A stretch of DNA of 64,000 bases, taken from DAOUJI01 sp034422875. GTDB taxonomy: Bacteria > Chloroflexota > Dehalococcoidia > Lucifugimonadales > JAGWBF01. Made by a program: the position numbers and the translations under genes. The notes under the pieces are model-generated. The model was not told the origin of the DNA. It did no database searches and was given only the letters and a program-made list of their open reading frames with translations. This document shows positions 24,139-33,355 of this stretch, one piece after another. Position 1 is the first letter of the stretch. Each line of letters begins with the position of its first letter. The stretch is taken from the NCBI GenBank assembly GCA_034422875.1, contig DAOUJI010000079.1:18381-82380 (forward strand). Direction: 5' to 3'.

Positions 24139-25200
24139 CTACGCGGCTGCCAGCGCTTGCTTGCAGGCTGTGGAGACCCGATGGAGCGCATCGTCAACCT
24201 GAGCGTCTCCCACATGGCGGTTGAGCACCATCCTGAACCGGTCGCCGCCGGGGTAGGACACCAGGACTCCGGCCTCGGCCAAGCGTCCAACCATCTGCTG
24301 GGCCGTTCCCAGGCTCGGCTCCACTTGGGCGAACACGATGTTGGTGGGAAACATGTCCGGGTCCAGGGACAGGCCCTTCACGTTGGCCAGTCCCTCTGCC
24401 AGCCTGCGGGCGTGGGCGTGATCCTCGGCCAACCTGTCGATCATAGTGTCCAGCGCCACGATGCCGGCCGCGGCCAGGACTCCGGCCTGTCGCATCCCGC
24501 CGCCTATCATCTTGCGCCACTTTCTGGCCCTGTCCACGAACTCCTGGCTGCCGCAAATGAGGGAACCCACCGGTGCGCTCAGCCCCTTGGAAAGGCAGAA
24601 GGACACGTCGTCCACGTCCTGCACCAGGGAGCTGGGGGGCGCTTCCAGCGCTACCGAAGCATTGAAGATGCGCGCGCCGTCCAGGTGCACCGGGACTCCG
24701 TGGGAGTGGGCCACGTCGACCAGCGACTTGGTCAGAGCCGCGTCCAAGACTCCGCCGTTGCACCGGTTGTGGGTGTTCTCGAGGCAGACCAGTCCCGTGG
24801 GCGGGTACTGGATATTGCCGCCGGTTCGGATGACTTCATCGAGGTCCTGGGGGTCAATCCGTCCCATATCATCGTTGGGGACTGTGCGGACTTGGGCGGC
24901 AGCCAGGGTGGCCGCTCCCGCCACCTCGTTCCACATCATGTGGGCCTCTGACCCCATGACAATCTCGTCTCCTCTGTCGCAGTGGGTGAGAGCGGCAACC
25001 AAATTGCTCATGGTGCCGCTGGCCGTGAATAGGGCTGCTTCTTTACCCAACAGGCCCGCCGCCATCTCCTCCAGCTTGTTCATGGACGGGTCCTCGCCGT
25101 ATACGTCGTCCCCCACTTCCGCTGCGGCCATGGCCCGGCGCATCTCGTCGGTGGGGTGGGTTACGGTGTCGCTTCTGAGGTCTATGACTGTGTTGGGCAT
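24139..25200 (-). CDS. Low-specificity threonine aldolase
   Basis: PLP-dependent cleavage of L-threonine/allo-threonine to glycine and acetaldehyde is the family reaction. The 353 residues begin VIDLRSDTVTHPTDEMRRAM, then GEDPSMNKLEEMAAGLLGKE, VCLENTHNRCNGG and HLDGARIFNA. The cofactor lysine lies in FCLSKGLSAPVGSLICG. All hallmark segments of the beta-eliminating-lyase-type threonine aldolases are present. The gene has a strong own promoter at 25265-25293 that overlaps the upstream end of the divergent hydrolase frame. Confidence 0.92.
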   Translation of the reverse strand: MPNTVIDLRSDTVTHPTDEMRRAMAAAEVGDDVYGEDPSMNKLEEMAAGLLGKEAALFTASGTMSNLVAALTHCDRGDEIVMGSEAHMMWNEVAGAATLAAAQVRTVPNDDMGRIDPQDLDEVIRTGGNIQYPPTGLVCLENTHNRCNGGVLDAALTKSLVDVAHSHGVPVHLDGARIFNASVALEAPPSSLVQDVDDVSFCLSKGLSAPVGSLICGSQEFVDRARKWRKMIGGGMRQAGVLAAAGIVALDTMIDRLAEDHAHARRLAEGLANVKGLSLDPDMFPTNIVFAQVEPSLGTAQQMVGRLAEAGVLVSYPGGDRFRMVLNRHVGDAQVDDALHRVSTACKQALAAA

Positions 25201-25264
25201 AGTTTACGAACCTTTTTGCAGGGTTTAGGGACAAAGATATTGGCGGCCAGGGCCGCTGGCCCAT

Positions 25265-25293
25265 TCTATATCCACGCCTGGACTTCTTGTCAA
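25265..25293 (-). promoter_or_regulatory. Strong sigma70-type promoter for threonine aldolase
   Basis: Perfect TTGACA and TATAGA with a 17-base spacer on the minus strand, 64 bases upstream of the start at 25200. Confidence 0.75.
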
Positions 25294-25331
25294 ACACATG
25301 GGCTGCTCCTAAGATGGACTATGAGGAGCAT

Positions 25332-25967
25332 ATGCGCCAAACAGCCATAGGATTCAAAAGCAAAGGCCTGATGCTGGAAGGAGTCCTTGCGTCTCCGTCG
25401 GGTGACCAAGGCCCGTTTCCCGGGGTCGTCCTGGGACACGGGCACCCTCACCTGGGCGGCACCATGGAGAGTCCGTTGGTGCTGAACGCCACAGCCAAAC
25501 TGGTGGAGGCGGGATTTGCCGCCTTCAGGTTCAACTTCAGAGGCGTCGGAGACAGCGAGGGGGAGTTCACCAATGGAAAGGCCGAGCCGCAGGATATGAA
25601 AGCAGCCCTGGATTTTGTGGGTAGACTCCCTGGGGTGGACCGCAAGTGGATCGGCGTCGTAGGGTATTCCTTCGGGGCTTCCATGGCCGCTGTGGAGGCT
25701 CCAAAGGTGAAGCGAGTTAAGGCAGCGGTTCTCGTATCGCCGCCGCCGTCGGTTTTCACATCCGCGGGTTCGTGGCCGAGAGCCCCGCTGCTGATCGTAG
25801 CCGGGTCAAAGGACAAACTTTCGCCCGTCGAGGGAATCGAGAGCCGTATAGCCGGCTTTGGGCCCGAAACACAACTCAGCGTGATTGACGGCGCAGACCA
25901 TTCCTGGGAGGGTTACGAATCGCTCCAGGCGGAAGCTGTCGCGACGTTCCTGTCCGGCTGCATGTAG
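25332..25967 (+). CDS. Alpha/beta hydrolase (dienelactone-hydrolase-like)
   Basis: The protein contains the oxyanion segment VVLGHGHPHLGGTMESP, FRFNFRGVGDSEGEF, the nucleophile elbow VVGYSFGAS (Ser), the acid region IVAGSKDKLSPVEG and the final His in DGADHSWEG. It therefore has a full Ser-Asp-His triad of the small alpha/beta hydrolases, often annotated as osmotically inducible or dienelactone-hydrolase-like. The start is uncertain: the frame opens at 25287, inside the divergent promoter, and ATGs occur at 25314 and 25332. The last is preceded by GAGGAG, although very closely. The next gene, lspA, begins 22 bases after its stop. Confidence 0.85.
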   Translation: MRQTAIGFKSKGLMLEGVLASPSGDQGPFPGVVLGHGHPHLGGTMESPLVLNATAKLVEAGFAAFRFNFRGVGDSEGEFTNGKAEPQDMKAALDFVGRLPGVDRKWIGVVGYSFGASMAAVEAPKVKRVKAAVLVSPPPSVFTSAGSWPRAPLLIVAGSKDKLSPVEGIESRIAGFGPETQLSVIDGADHSWEGYESLQAEAVATFLSGCM

Positions 25968-25989
25968 CCTCTCCACAATTGATCATAAG

Positions 25990-26664
25990 ATGGACCACGT
26001 AGAACAAGAGGAAAAAGTCACTTGGCCCGAACGCACCTCATGGTGGAACGACCCCATTCTTCTGCTTCCCCTGGCCCTCGTGTTCGGTATAGACCAGGTC
26101 ACCAAGGCCCTCGTTAGGGCTAACCTGTTCCTGGGTGAGTCTACCCCCAGAGACGGTCTGTTCAGGATAACCCACACGAGCAACACGGGGAGCGCCTTTG
26201 GCCTCTTCCCCGACCAGACCATGTTCTTGATAATCGCCTCGCTCGTGGCCATAGGCGTCCTGCTTCTGGTGTACAAGAAGCAGCCTTTCTCGGGCTTTCC
26301 CTTGCGCCTTAGCCTGGGTATGCAGCTGGGAGGCGCCGCCGGGAACCTCTTTGACCGCGTGCGCGTGGGGCATGTGACGGACTTCATAGACATTGGTCCC
26401 TGGCCTGTATTCAACATAGCCGACTCTGGCATCGTTATCGGGATTATCATACTGGGATACCTCTTTCTGACCTCCAGTAAAACGTCCGAACGGACGCCGG
26501 TTGACCTGACGGAAGCCCTGAACATACATAGTCCGGCAACCACCCTCAACCCGGATGAAACCGCCAACGAACCCTGCCTCATCTGCGGGGCAGCTATGGT
26601 GGACGTTCCAGGAGGCTGGCGCTGCACCAATTGCGGCGCCATGGAGTGGATGGAAGAGGAGTGA
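25990..26664 (+). CDS. lspA: Signal peptidase II with C-terminal zinc ribbon
   Basis: Prolipoprotein signal peptidase, a four-helix membrane aspartic protease. Hydrophobic segments lie at about 22-42, 77-96, 105-120 and 142-162. The catalytic aspartates are Asp122 in GNLFDR and Asp145 in FNIADS; GIDQVTKALV and NTGSAFGLF are also family signatures. After the last helix a linker leads to a four-Cys ribbon (Cys196, 199, 212, 215: CLICG...RCTNCG), an unusual addition for LspA. The start at 25990 is chosen because the upstream frame belongs to the hydrolase. The stop overlaps the rluD start (GTGA). It would process the lipoproteins predicted in this window. Confidence 0.93.
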   Translation: MDHVEQEEKVTWPERTSWWNDPILLLPLALVFGIDQVTKALVRANLFLGESTPRDGLFRITHTSNTGSAFGLFPDQTMFLIIASLVAIGVLLLVYKKQPFSGFPLRLSLGMQLGGAAGNLFDRVRVGHVTDFIDIGPWPVFNIADSGIVIGIIILGYLFLTSSKTSERTPVDLTEALNIHSPATTLNPDETANEPCLICGAAMVDVPGGWRCTNCGAMEWMEEE

Positions 26665-27632
26665 AGACCAGAGACTTGGTCGTGGAGAAACCTACTTCCG
26701 GCGAGGGGGAACGCCTGGACGCCTACATCGCCCAGGAATTGGCCCTGGAGATGCCTGAACTGACCCGTTCACGCGTGAGAAGATTGATAGACCAGGGCCA
26801 TATTCTCCGCAACGGGACGTTCCCAAAACCCAGCTCGAAGGTCCAGACGGGAGACAGGCTTCAGGTAAACATCCCGCCGCCCCAGCCGGTCGACCTGGCG
26901 GCTGAAGACATTCCCTTGGACGTAGTCTACCAGGACGACGATCTAATGGTGGTGGACAAGCCCGCCGGGCTTACCGTCCACCCGGCCCCCGGTCACCCGG
27001 CCCATACGCTGGTGAACGCTCTATTGTCCCTATGCGGCGACCTTAAAGGCATAGGAGGAGAGGTCCGTCCCGGCATAGTGCACAGATTGGACAAGGACAC
27101 GTCGGGACTCATGGCTGTCGCCAAGACGGATCGTGCCCACCGAAGCCTGACCGACCAGTTTCGGGAACGCGACGTCGTGAAAGGCTACACCGCTTTGGTG
27201 CATGGCGCCGTGGAGCCGCCTGAGGGCGAAATCTCCCTTCCTATAGGAAGAGACACCCGCAACAGAAAACGTATGGCGACGGTCCCAGACGGACGGGAAG
27301 CCCTTACGCTCTACAGTGTACTCAAGCGGATCGACGCAGACGGCCAACAGTTCTCCTTGGTCGAGGCTAGGCCCAAAACCGGGCGAACTCACCAGATAAG
27401 GGTCCACCTGGCTTACCTGGGAGCTCCGCTTGTGGGGGACAGGGTGTACGGAGGCGCCAAAGCAAAATGGCCCCACGCGGCACGCCACATGCTGCATGCC
27501 CATGCCCTGGGATTCCGTCACCCTTCCCACGGCGGCTGGGTCGAGTTCGCATCGGATATTCCCGCCGATTTCAGGGCTGTGCTGGATGACCTATGGGCCT
27601 CCGCTCATGCTAAAATCCACACCGTGTCCTGA
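26661..27632 (+). CDS. rluD: 23S rRNA pseudouridine synthase, RluD-type
   Basis: The start is a GTG at 26661 that overlaps the lspA stop codon and sits behind GAAGAGGA. An S4 RNA-binding domain (GERLDAYIAQEL, SRSRVRRLIDQG-like SRVRRLIDQGHIL) is followed by the RluA-family catalytic domain with the active-site Asp in VHRLDKDTSG, then TGRTHQIRVHLAYLGAPLVGD. RluD modifies helix 69 of 23S rRNA; the exact paralogue (RluC versus RluD) is judged from the S4 domain and context. Translational coupling to lspA, as seen in many genomes, supports the call. Confidence 0.92.
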   Translation: MKTRDLVVEKPTSGEGERLDAYIAQELALEMPELTRSRVRRLIDQGHILRNGTFPKPSSKVQTGDRLQVNIPPPQPVDLAAEDIPLDVVYQDDDLMVVDKPAGLTVHPAPGHPAHTLVNALLSLCGDLKGIGGEVRPGIVHRLDKDTSGLMAVAKTDRAHRSLTDQFRERDVVKGYTALVHGAVEPPEGEISLPIGRDTRNRKRMATVPDGREALTLYSVLKRIDADGQQFSLVEARPKTGRTHQIRVHLAYLGAPLVGDRVYGGAKAKWPHAARHMLHAHALGFRHPSHGGWVEFASDIPADFRAVLDDLWASAHAKIHTVS

Positions 27633-27680
27633 TCCTCGCCATCGCCGATTCAACCCACTCTCAGGAACAGATGTTTAGAA

Positions 27681-29138
27681 TTGACTAAGGTACGAGTCAG
27701 ATACGCCCCCAGCCCCACCGGAGACCCCCATGTCGGCAATCTCCGGACCGCGCTGTTTAACTGGCTGCTGGCCAGGCGGCACGGCGGCGCTTTCGTGCTG
27801 AGGGTGGAAGACACCGACCAGGACCGCAAGCAGGAAGGCTCACTGGAAAAGATTCTCGAATCGCTGAGGTGGCTGGGTCTGGACTGGGACGAAGGCCCGG
27901 AAACAGGCGGCCCATACGCCCCTTATTTTCAGTCGCAACGTCTTGAATTGTACAAAGCCGAGTCAGAGCGGCTGCTTCAGAGCGGCTCCGCGTACCGTTG
28001 CTATTGCACCGTGGAGGAGCTGGCCCGGCGACGCAAAGAGCAGCAACAGGCGGGGCTCAGGGGAGGCTACAACGGCGCCTGCAGAGACCTGACCGACCCC
28101 CAACGAAAGTCCTATGAAGCGGCAGGAACCGCCTCTGTTGTGCGTTTCGCAATGCCCCGAAGCGGAGACACACAGGTCGATGACCTGGTCCGGGGACAGG
28201 TCTCATGGGGCAACGACACCCAGGAAGATTTCGTCATCATCAAGTCGGACGGATTTCCTACATACCACATGGCCAGCGTAGTGGACGACCACGCCATGGA
28301 CATCACCCACGTGATGCGGGCCGAGGAGTGGCTTCCCAGCGTTCCCAGGCACGTCCGGCTTTATGAGGCTCTGGGATACGAGCCGCCCCTGTTCGCCCAC
28401 TTGCCCATGATTCACGGCCCGGACCACGCCAAGCTGTCCAAGCGTCACGGCGCCGCGTCACTGCTGGAATACCGGGACATGGGCTACCTGCCCCATGCCA
28501 TGATTAACTTTATGGCCCTTCTAGGCTGGGCGCTGGACGACAAAACAGACCTGATGTCCCTGCAGACCTTAACCGACAACTTCTCAATCGACCGCATCAA
28601 CAAGTCGGCGGCCATATTCGACATGGAACGGCTCCAGTGGATGAACGGCCATTACATCCGGGAGATGGATGTGTCGGACCTCGCCGACAGCATGGCGCCC
28701 TTTGTAGAGGAGAAGTTGGGCCCCGTAGACCAGGGACTCCTGGCCAAGGTTGCGCCGTTGGTCCAGGAGAGGATTAAGACGTTGGACGAGGCGCCCTACA
28801 GGGTGGCCTACTTCTTCAACGACGTGGAGTTCGAGGATGGGGAGTTCGAGAAGTCATTGGGATTTGAAGGAGCGGAAGAGGCTCTGAAGAGGGCCTCCGA
28901 CCTGTTGCGTTCGACTGAGACCTACGGCGCCTCAACACTGGAAACGGAGTTACGGGCCCTGGGAGAAGACCTGGGTTTGTCCGGACGGAGGTTCTTTGGA
29001 GCCCTGAGGGCGGCGCTTACCGGACGAAAAGCCACGCCTCCCCTGTTTGACTTGATGGAAGTCCTGGGCCGCGACATTTGCATACGGCGCATAGATTCCG
29101 CATTAGAACTTTTGAAAGAGGTCAGGGCTTCCGCTTAA
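27681..29138 (+). CDS. gltX: Glutamyl-tRNA synthetase
   Basis: Class I synthetase of 485 residues with the HIGH-type motif in APSPTGDPHVGNLRTALFNW, the Glu-tRNA binding FVLRVEDTDQDRK, and the KMSKS-type loop KLSKRHGAASLLEY. The C-terminal helical anticodon-binding domain is complete. The start codon appears to be a TTG at 27681 (TTG ACT AAG GTA). Since a glutaminyl-tRNA synthetase follows, this enzyme may be discriminating for tRNA-Glu; that cannot be read by eye. Confidence 0.95.
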   Translation: MTKVRVRYAPSPTGDPHVGNLRTALFNWLLARRHGGAFVLRVEDTDQDRKQEGSLEKILESLRWLGLDWDEGPETGGPYAPYFQSQRLELYKAESERLLQSGSAYRCYCTVEELARRRKEQQQAGLRGGYNGACRDLTDPQRKSYEAAGTASVVRFAMPRSGDTQVDDLVRGQVSWGNDTQEDFVIIKSDGFPTYHMASVVDDHAMDITHVMRAEEWLPSVPRHVRLYEALGYEPPLFAHLPMIHGPDHAKLSKRHGAASLLEYRDMGYLPHAMINFMALLGWALDDKTDLMSLQTLTDNFSIDRINKSAAIFDMERLQWMNGHYIREMDVSDLADSMAPFVEEKLGPVDQGLLAKVAPLVQERIKTLDEAPYRVAYFFNDVEFEDGEFEKSLGFEGAEEALKRASDLLRSTETYGASTLETELRALGEDLGLSGRRFFGALRAALTGRKATPPLFDLMEVLGRDICIRRIDSALELLKEVRASA

Positions 29139-29175
29139 GCCGGAGCTGCTTGCCCAACCGCCGAGTTAGCCTGCT

Positions 29176-30864
29176 ATGACCACTGAACACGCCACTCATT
29201 CAGACTTCATCCGGCACATGATAGCCGACGACCTGGAGTCTGGAGTCGACGACGGCAGGGTAGTGACCCGGTTCCCGCCGGAACCCAACGGGTACCTGCA
29301 CATCGGCCACGCCAAGTCCATCTGCCTGAACTTCGGCGTTGCCGAGGAAATACCCGGAGCAAGGTGCCATCTCCGGTTCGACGACACCAACCCGACGAAA
29401 GAGGACGAGGAGTACACCGAGTCCATCCAGAAGGACGTCCGCTGGCTTGGGTTCGACTGGGGAGAACACCTGTATTATGCCTCCGACTATTTCGACCGGC
29501 TCCATGAGATGGCCGTGCTCCTCATCAAAGAGGGCAAAGCCTACGTGGACAGCCTGAACCAGGACGAGATTCGGGAATACCGTGGCACCCTGACCGAGCC
29601 GGGTGTGGACAGCCCCCATCGCACCAGGTCAGTTGAGGAGAACCTTGACCTGTTCCACAGGATGAGCAACGGCGAGTTCAGCGAGGGCGCCCACGTCCTG
29701 AGGGCGAAGATAGACATGCATTCCCCGAACCTGAACATGCGGGACCCGGTGCTGTACCGAATCTTGAAGGTCCCCCATGAAAGGTCGGGCGACAAGTGGG
29801 TTGTGTATCCCATGTATGACTACGCCCACCCCGTGTCCGACGCCCTGGAGCACGTCACCCATTCGCTGTGCACACTGGAGTTCGAGGACCACCGTCCCCT
29901 GTACGACTGGGTTGTCGAAAACCTGCCTCTGCCCAGCCGTCCCCGCCAGACCGAGTTCGCCCGGCTCAACCTCAGCTACACGGTGATGAGCAAGCGGCGG
30001 CTGTTGGAATTGGTGGAAGAGGGCCACGTCTCAGGCTGGGACGATCCCCGAATGCCCACCATAGCGGGCCTCCGTCGCAGAGGGTATACACCCGAGGCAA
30101 TCCGTGACTTTTGCCGGAAGGTCGGAGTAGCGAGGCGCGACAACGTAATTGACATTGCCCTGCTGGAACACTCGGTGCGGGAAGACCTGAACACAAGAGC
30201 GCCCCGCCGTATGGCCGTGCTGCGTCCTCTGAAGCTGGTCATCGAGAACTACCCTGAAGGCCAAGTGGAGGAGCTGGAGGCGGTGAACAACCCCGAGGAC
30301 CCCTCTGCCGGCATGAGAAAGGTCCTCTTCTCCAGGACGGTCTATATCGAGCGCGACGACTTCATGATGGACCCCCCGAAAAACTTCTACAGGTTTGCTC
30401 CGGGCCGCGAGGTGCGCCTCCAACACGCTTACCTGGTAACCTGCACCGGTGTGGCGACGGACCCGGAGACGGGGGAGCCCACGGAGCTGCGATGCACCTA
30501 CGACCCCGAGTCCAGGGGCGGCTCCAGTCCCGATGGGCGACGGGTGCGGGGCACTTCCCATTGGGTGTCGGCGGAACATTCGCTGGAGGCCGAGATGCGC
30601 CTCTACGACCGCCTCTTCATGGAGGCCGACCCCGGCCGCGACGGCGCGGACTTCAAAGAGGACCTGAACCCAGCGTCAGTCGAGGTGTTGGCTGGCTGCC
30701 GGCTGGAGACGTCCCTGGACGTAGCTCAACCGGGCGACAGGTTCCAGTTCCTGAGGCAGGGCTATTTCTGCATGGACCCCGACTCCGCGCCAGGCAAGCC
30801 GGTCTTCAACCGCACCGTAGCCCTCCGCGACTCCTGGGCCCGGTCCCAGGGCCGGGGCGGCTAA
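29176..30864 (+). CDS. glnS: Glutaminyl-tRNA synthetase
   Basis: The 562-residue class I enzyme has RFPPEPNGYLHIGHAKSICL (HIGH), RFDDTNPTKEDEEY, YDYAHPVSDALEHVTHSLCT and the KMSKS loop VMSKRRLLELVE, all specific to GlnRS rather than GluRS. The C-terminal beta-barrel anticodon domains follow (VYIERDDFMMDPP, GRRVRGTSHWVSAEHS). It lies 37 bases after gltX. GlnRS in bacteria was acquired from eukaryote-like sources, so the direct route to Gln-tRNA exists here; a GatCAB route for Asn-tRNA is not excluded. Confidence 0.96.
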   Translation: MTTEHATHSDFIRHMIADDLESGVDDGRVVTRFPPEPNGYLHIGHAKSICLNFGVAEEIPGARCHLRFDDTNPTKEDEEYTESIQKDVRWLGFDWGEHLYYASDYFDRLHEMAVLLIKEGKAYVDSLNQDEIREYRGTLTEPGVDSPHRTRSVEENLDLFHRMSNGEFSEGAHVLRAKIDMHSPNLNMRDPVLYRILKVPHERSGDKWVVYPMYDYAHPVSDALEHVTHSLCTLEFEDHRPLYDWVVENLPLPSRPRQTEFARLNLSYTVMSKRRLLELVEEGHVSGWDDPRMPTIAGLRRRGYTPEAIRDFCRKVGVARRDNVIDIALLEHSVREDLNTRAPRRMAVLRPLKLVIENYPEGQVEELEAVNNPEDPSAGMRKVLFSRTVYIERDDFMMDPPKNFYRFAPGREVRLQHAYLVTCTGVATDPETGEPTELRCTYDPESRGGSSPDGRRVRGTSHWVSAEHSLEAEMRLYDRLFMEADPGRDGADFKEDLNPASVEVLAGCRLETSLDVAQPGDRFQFLRQGYFCMDPDSAPGKPVFNRTVALRDSWARSQGRGG

Positions 30865-31022
30865 CGCCTCTCCGGTCACAGACCCCTACCAGGCCTCCAC
30901 GCCGCTTCTTCGCTTTCCATGCGTCTGTTTCTGATTCCGTATTCGTCCTGACTATACAACGAAATACATTCTGTTATCATTCGAAGCACTGAACAACCTG
31001 AATATATAGACTATTAGACCGA

Positions 31023-33164
31023 ATGAAAGTCGAAAGAATTTGCGTAACGGTGGTCGCTGTAGTCGCTGCGGCGTTTGTGGGCGCCGTCACGGCGGGACTG
31101 TTTTCCATCCAAGCCGCCACGGCGTTCGCCACAGATTCGACCGGTGCCTGCGCCACTGGCGGTGCGGTGCCCGATGCAGCCAACAACCCGGGCCTCGTGT
31201 CTGACTGCGAAGCGCTGCTGGCGTCGAGAGACGCCCTTGCGGGCACCGCCACGCTGAACTGGTCTGCGGACATACTCATTTCCGCGTGGTACGGTGTCAC
31301 TCTTGACGGTGTGCCACGGCGTGTGACCGAACTGAACCTACACGAAAGGCAATTGACTGGCACCATACCATCTACACTGGGCAATCTCTCCAAGCTGCGA
31401 TTACTTGAGCTCTCGGCGAACCAACTGACCGGCACTATACCGCCCCAACTGGGCGATCTTGGCCACCTCCGATGGTTGACCCTTTGGGGTAACCATTTGG
31501 CCAGTCCGATTCCAACGGAACTTGCCAATCTATCCGACTTGCGTGTCCTAGGACTTAGTAGCAACCAGTTTACTGGCCCCATACCTTCATGGCTGGGGAG
31601 TGAGCTTACTAATCTACGGTGGCTCTCGCTGTCTAACAACCTGCTTACTGGAGAGATTCCGCCTCAACTGGGCAAACTTTCCAACTTGGAAACACTGCTC
31701 CTCTCAGTAAACCAGTTAACTGGAGAAATACCGGCTGAGTTGGGGAACCTTTCTAACTTGAGAAGGTTAGAACTTTCTGAATGTGGGTTGAGCGGGAGGC
31801 TTCCATCCGAATTAGGAGCACTCACCAACTTGGAGATTCTACACCTTAGCTATAACCGGTTGACAGGCCCGATACCTCTTGAACTAGGGAATCTCTCTAA
31901 CTTGGAATATTTGATGTTAACAGAGAACCGGTTGACCGGCTCTTTACCTGTGGCATTGGGGAACGCCAATAGCCTACAGCAGCTATCTCTATCGGGCAAC
32001 CAACTTACCGGGACCATTCCTGCCGAGTTTGGGAACCTATCCTCATTGGAATTCCTGTACTTAGATGGGAATCAGCTGACTGGGTCTATTCCTCCTGAAC
32101 TAGTCGATCTTCCCAATCTAAAATCACTGAATCTTTCCCAAAACAAGTTAACCGGTCCAATTCCCTCCCAGATGAGTAGTGCTTCTAGTCTGAAGATATT
32201 GGACCTTCAATCCAATCGTCTGACGGGGCCGATTCCATCCGAATTAGGCTCACTCTCCAGCCTGACTCATCTGGATATCAGCAACAATAAGTTGACTGGC
32301 TCGATACCCCCTAGTCTCAGCAATCTAGTCAACCTGGAGATAGTCAAGCTTAATTCGAATCAGTTGACCGGACCGATCCCTCCCTCGTTAAGCCGACTTT
32401 CCAACCTGCAATGGCTGGGGCTTTCCGGCAACCAGCTGACCGGACCGATTCCCGCCGAACTAGGAAACCTCTCTGTATTAGAGCATCTATATCTATCCCA
32501 AAACGAGCTGACTGGGTCGATTCCGGACCAACTTGCAAACCTTTCTGAACTCAAACGGCTTTTTCTGTCATCCAACCGGTTGACTGGACCTATCCCCGCC
32601 GAATTAGGGCGACTTTCTAGCTTGGAACAGCTTTCCCTGTCACATAACGAGTTGACAGGGTGCATTCCCAAAGAATTGCGGGGTGTGGCGGAGAACGACC
32701 TGAACGATGTCGGCCTCCTGTTCTGCGACATGGTGCTGGATAACCTAAGTTTGGGACCTAGGGAGTTGACACCTCAATTTAACCTGTATATCAACGAGTA
32801 CTCCACAACTTCAGGTTTGTCGGTAGTTACGGTGACAGCTCCCATTGACAGCGACGCCATTATCCGTTTTCTGGACGAAAACGATGATGAAATAGTCGAC
32901 GGCGACGAAACCAGGGAGGGCCATCAGGTCGAAATAGGGCCCGTGGTCACGACCATAAAGGTCAGGATCGTATCTGCAGACAGACTGGCTGGCTTAACCT
33001 ATACCGTCGAAGTGACATACGAGGACTTGCTGGGCCGGTATGACGTAAACAGCAACGGGACGATAGACAAGGACGAGGCCATCGCGGCTGTATCAGACTA
33101 CTTTAATGACGCCATCGGCAGGGATGAGGTTATCGAAGTCATCAAACTCTATTTCCCCTCTTAG
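31023..33164 (+). CDS. Secreted plant-type leucine-rich-repeat protein with Cadherin-like and dockerin-like C-terminus
   Basis: The 713-residue protein has a signal peptide (about residues 1-36), a cysteine-containing N-cap, then 19 repeats of about 24 residues between 101 and about 560. The repeats follow the plant-type pattern LxxLxLxxNxLTGxIPxxLGxL. A beta-sandwich segment resembling Cadherin-like domains (about 575-668: FNLYINEYSTTSGLSVVTVT) follows. The last 43 residues contain an EF-hand-like YDVNSNGTIDKDEAI, a dockerin-like ending common in secreted proteins of marine and soil Chloroflexota. Ligand recognition or surface adhesion is likely but unproven. The gene is AT-richer than its neighbours, and the repeats make recombination likely. 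It sits between glnS and the nuo operon. Confidence 0.88.
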   Translation: MKVERICVTVVAVVAAAFVGAVTAGLFSIQAATAFATDSTGACATGGAVPDAANNPGLVSDCEALLASRDALAGTATLNWSADILISAWYGVTLDGVPRRVTELNLHERQLTGTIPSTLGNLSKLRLLELSANQLTGTIPPQLGDLGHLRWLTLWGNHLASPIPTELANLSDLRVLGLSSNQFTGPIPSWLGSELTNLRWLSLSNNLLTGEIPPQLGKLSNLETLLLSVNQLTGEIPAELGNLSNLRRLELSECGLSGRLPSELGALTNLEILHLSYNRLTGPIPLELGNLSNLEYLMLTENRLTGSLPVALGNANSLQQLSLSGNQLTGTIPAEFGNLSSLEFLYLDGNQLTGSIPPELVDLPNLKSLNLSQNKLTGPIPSQMSSASSLKILDLQSNRLTGPIPSELGSLSSLTHLDISNNKLTGSIPPSLSNLVNLEIVKLNSNQLTGPIPPSLSRLSNLQWLGLSGNQLTGPIPAELGNLSVLEHLYLSQNELTGSIPDQLANLSELKRLFLSSNRLTGPIPAELGRLSSLEQLSLSHNELTGCIPKELRGVAENDLNDVGLLFCDMVLDNLSLGPRELTPQFNLYINEYSTTSGLSVVTVTAPIDSDAIIRFLDENDDEIVDGDETREGHQVEIGPVVTTIKVRIVSADRLAGLTYTVEVTYEDLLGRYDVNSNGTIDKDEAIAAVSDYFNDAIGRDEVIEVIKLYFPS

Positions 33165-33220
33165 AAAAGGGCCAGCCCCGCTTCTGATGCCCTGTGACCA
33201 GGAAGCGAAGAGTCTGGTCT

Positions 33221-33270
33221 CACTCCCCCTCATCCCATCCTTCTCCCGCCAGTGGGGAAGGGGAAGTTGG
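33221..33270. repeat. Dispersed intergenic palindromic repeat, copy 3
   Basis: CACTCCCCCTCATCCCATCCTTCTCCCGCCAGTGGGGAAGGGG holds the same CCTCAYCCC arm and a CCTTCTCCC / GGGGAAGG stem as the other copies. It lies 90 bases upstream of nuoA, between the LRR gene and the nuo promoter. Confidence 0.6.
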
Positions 33271-33283
33271 CGCCTCGCTTTGC

Positions 33284-33312
33284 TTGCGCTCACATATGGC
33301 CTGTGGTAACAT
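33284..33312 (+). promoter_or_regulatory. Possible promoter for the nuo operon
   Basis: TTGCGC and TAACAT have a 17-base spacer and lie 43 bases before the nuoA ATG. The -35 match is weak, so the assignment is tentative. Confidence 0.35.
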
Positions 33313-33355
33313 CCCATCGGATTTCCGCCCACCCTCATAATCTCATTATTTAACG

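Noticed and set aside
31320..32700. Tandem DNA repeat array or CRISPR
   Set aside because: The periodicity is at the protein level (24-residue LRRs); the DNA units are diverged and contiguous, without spacers.
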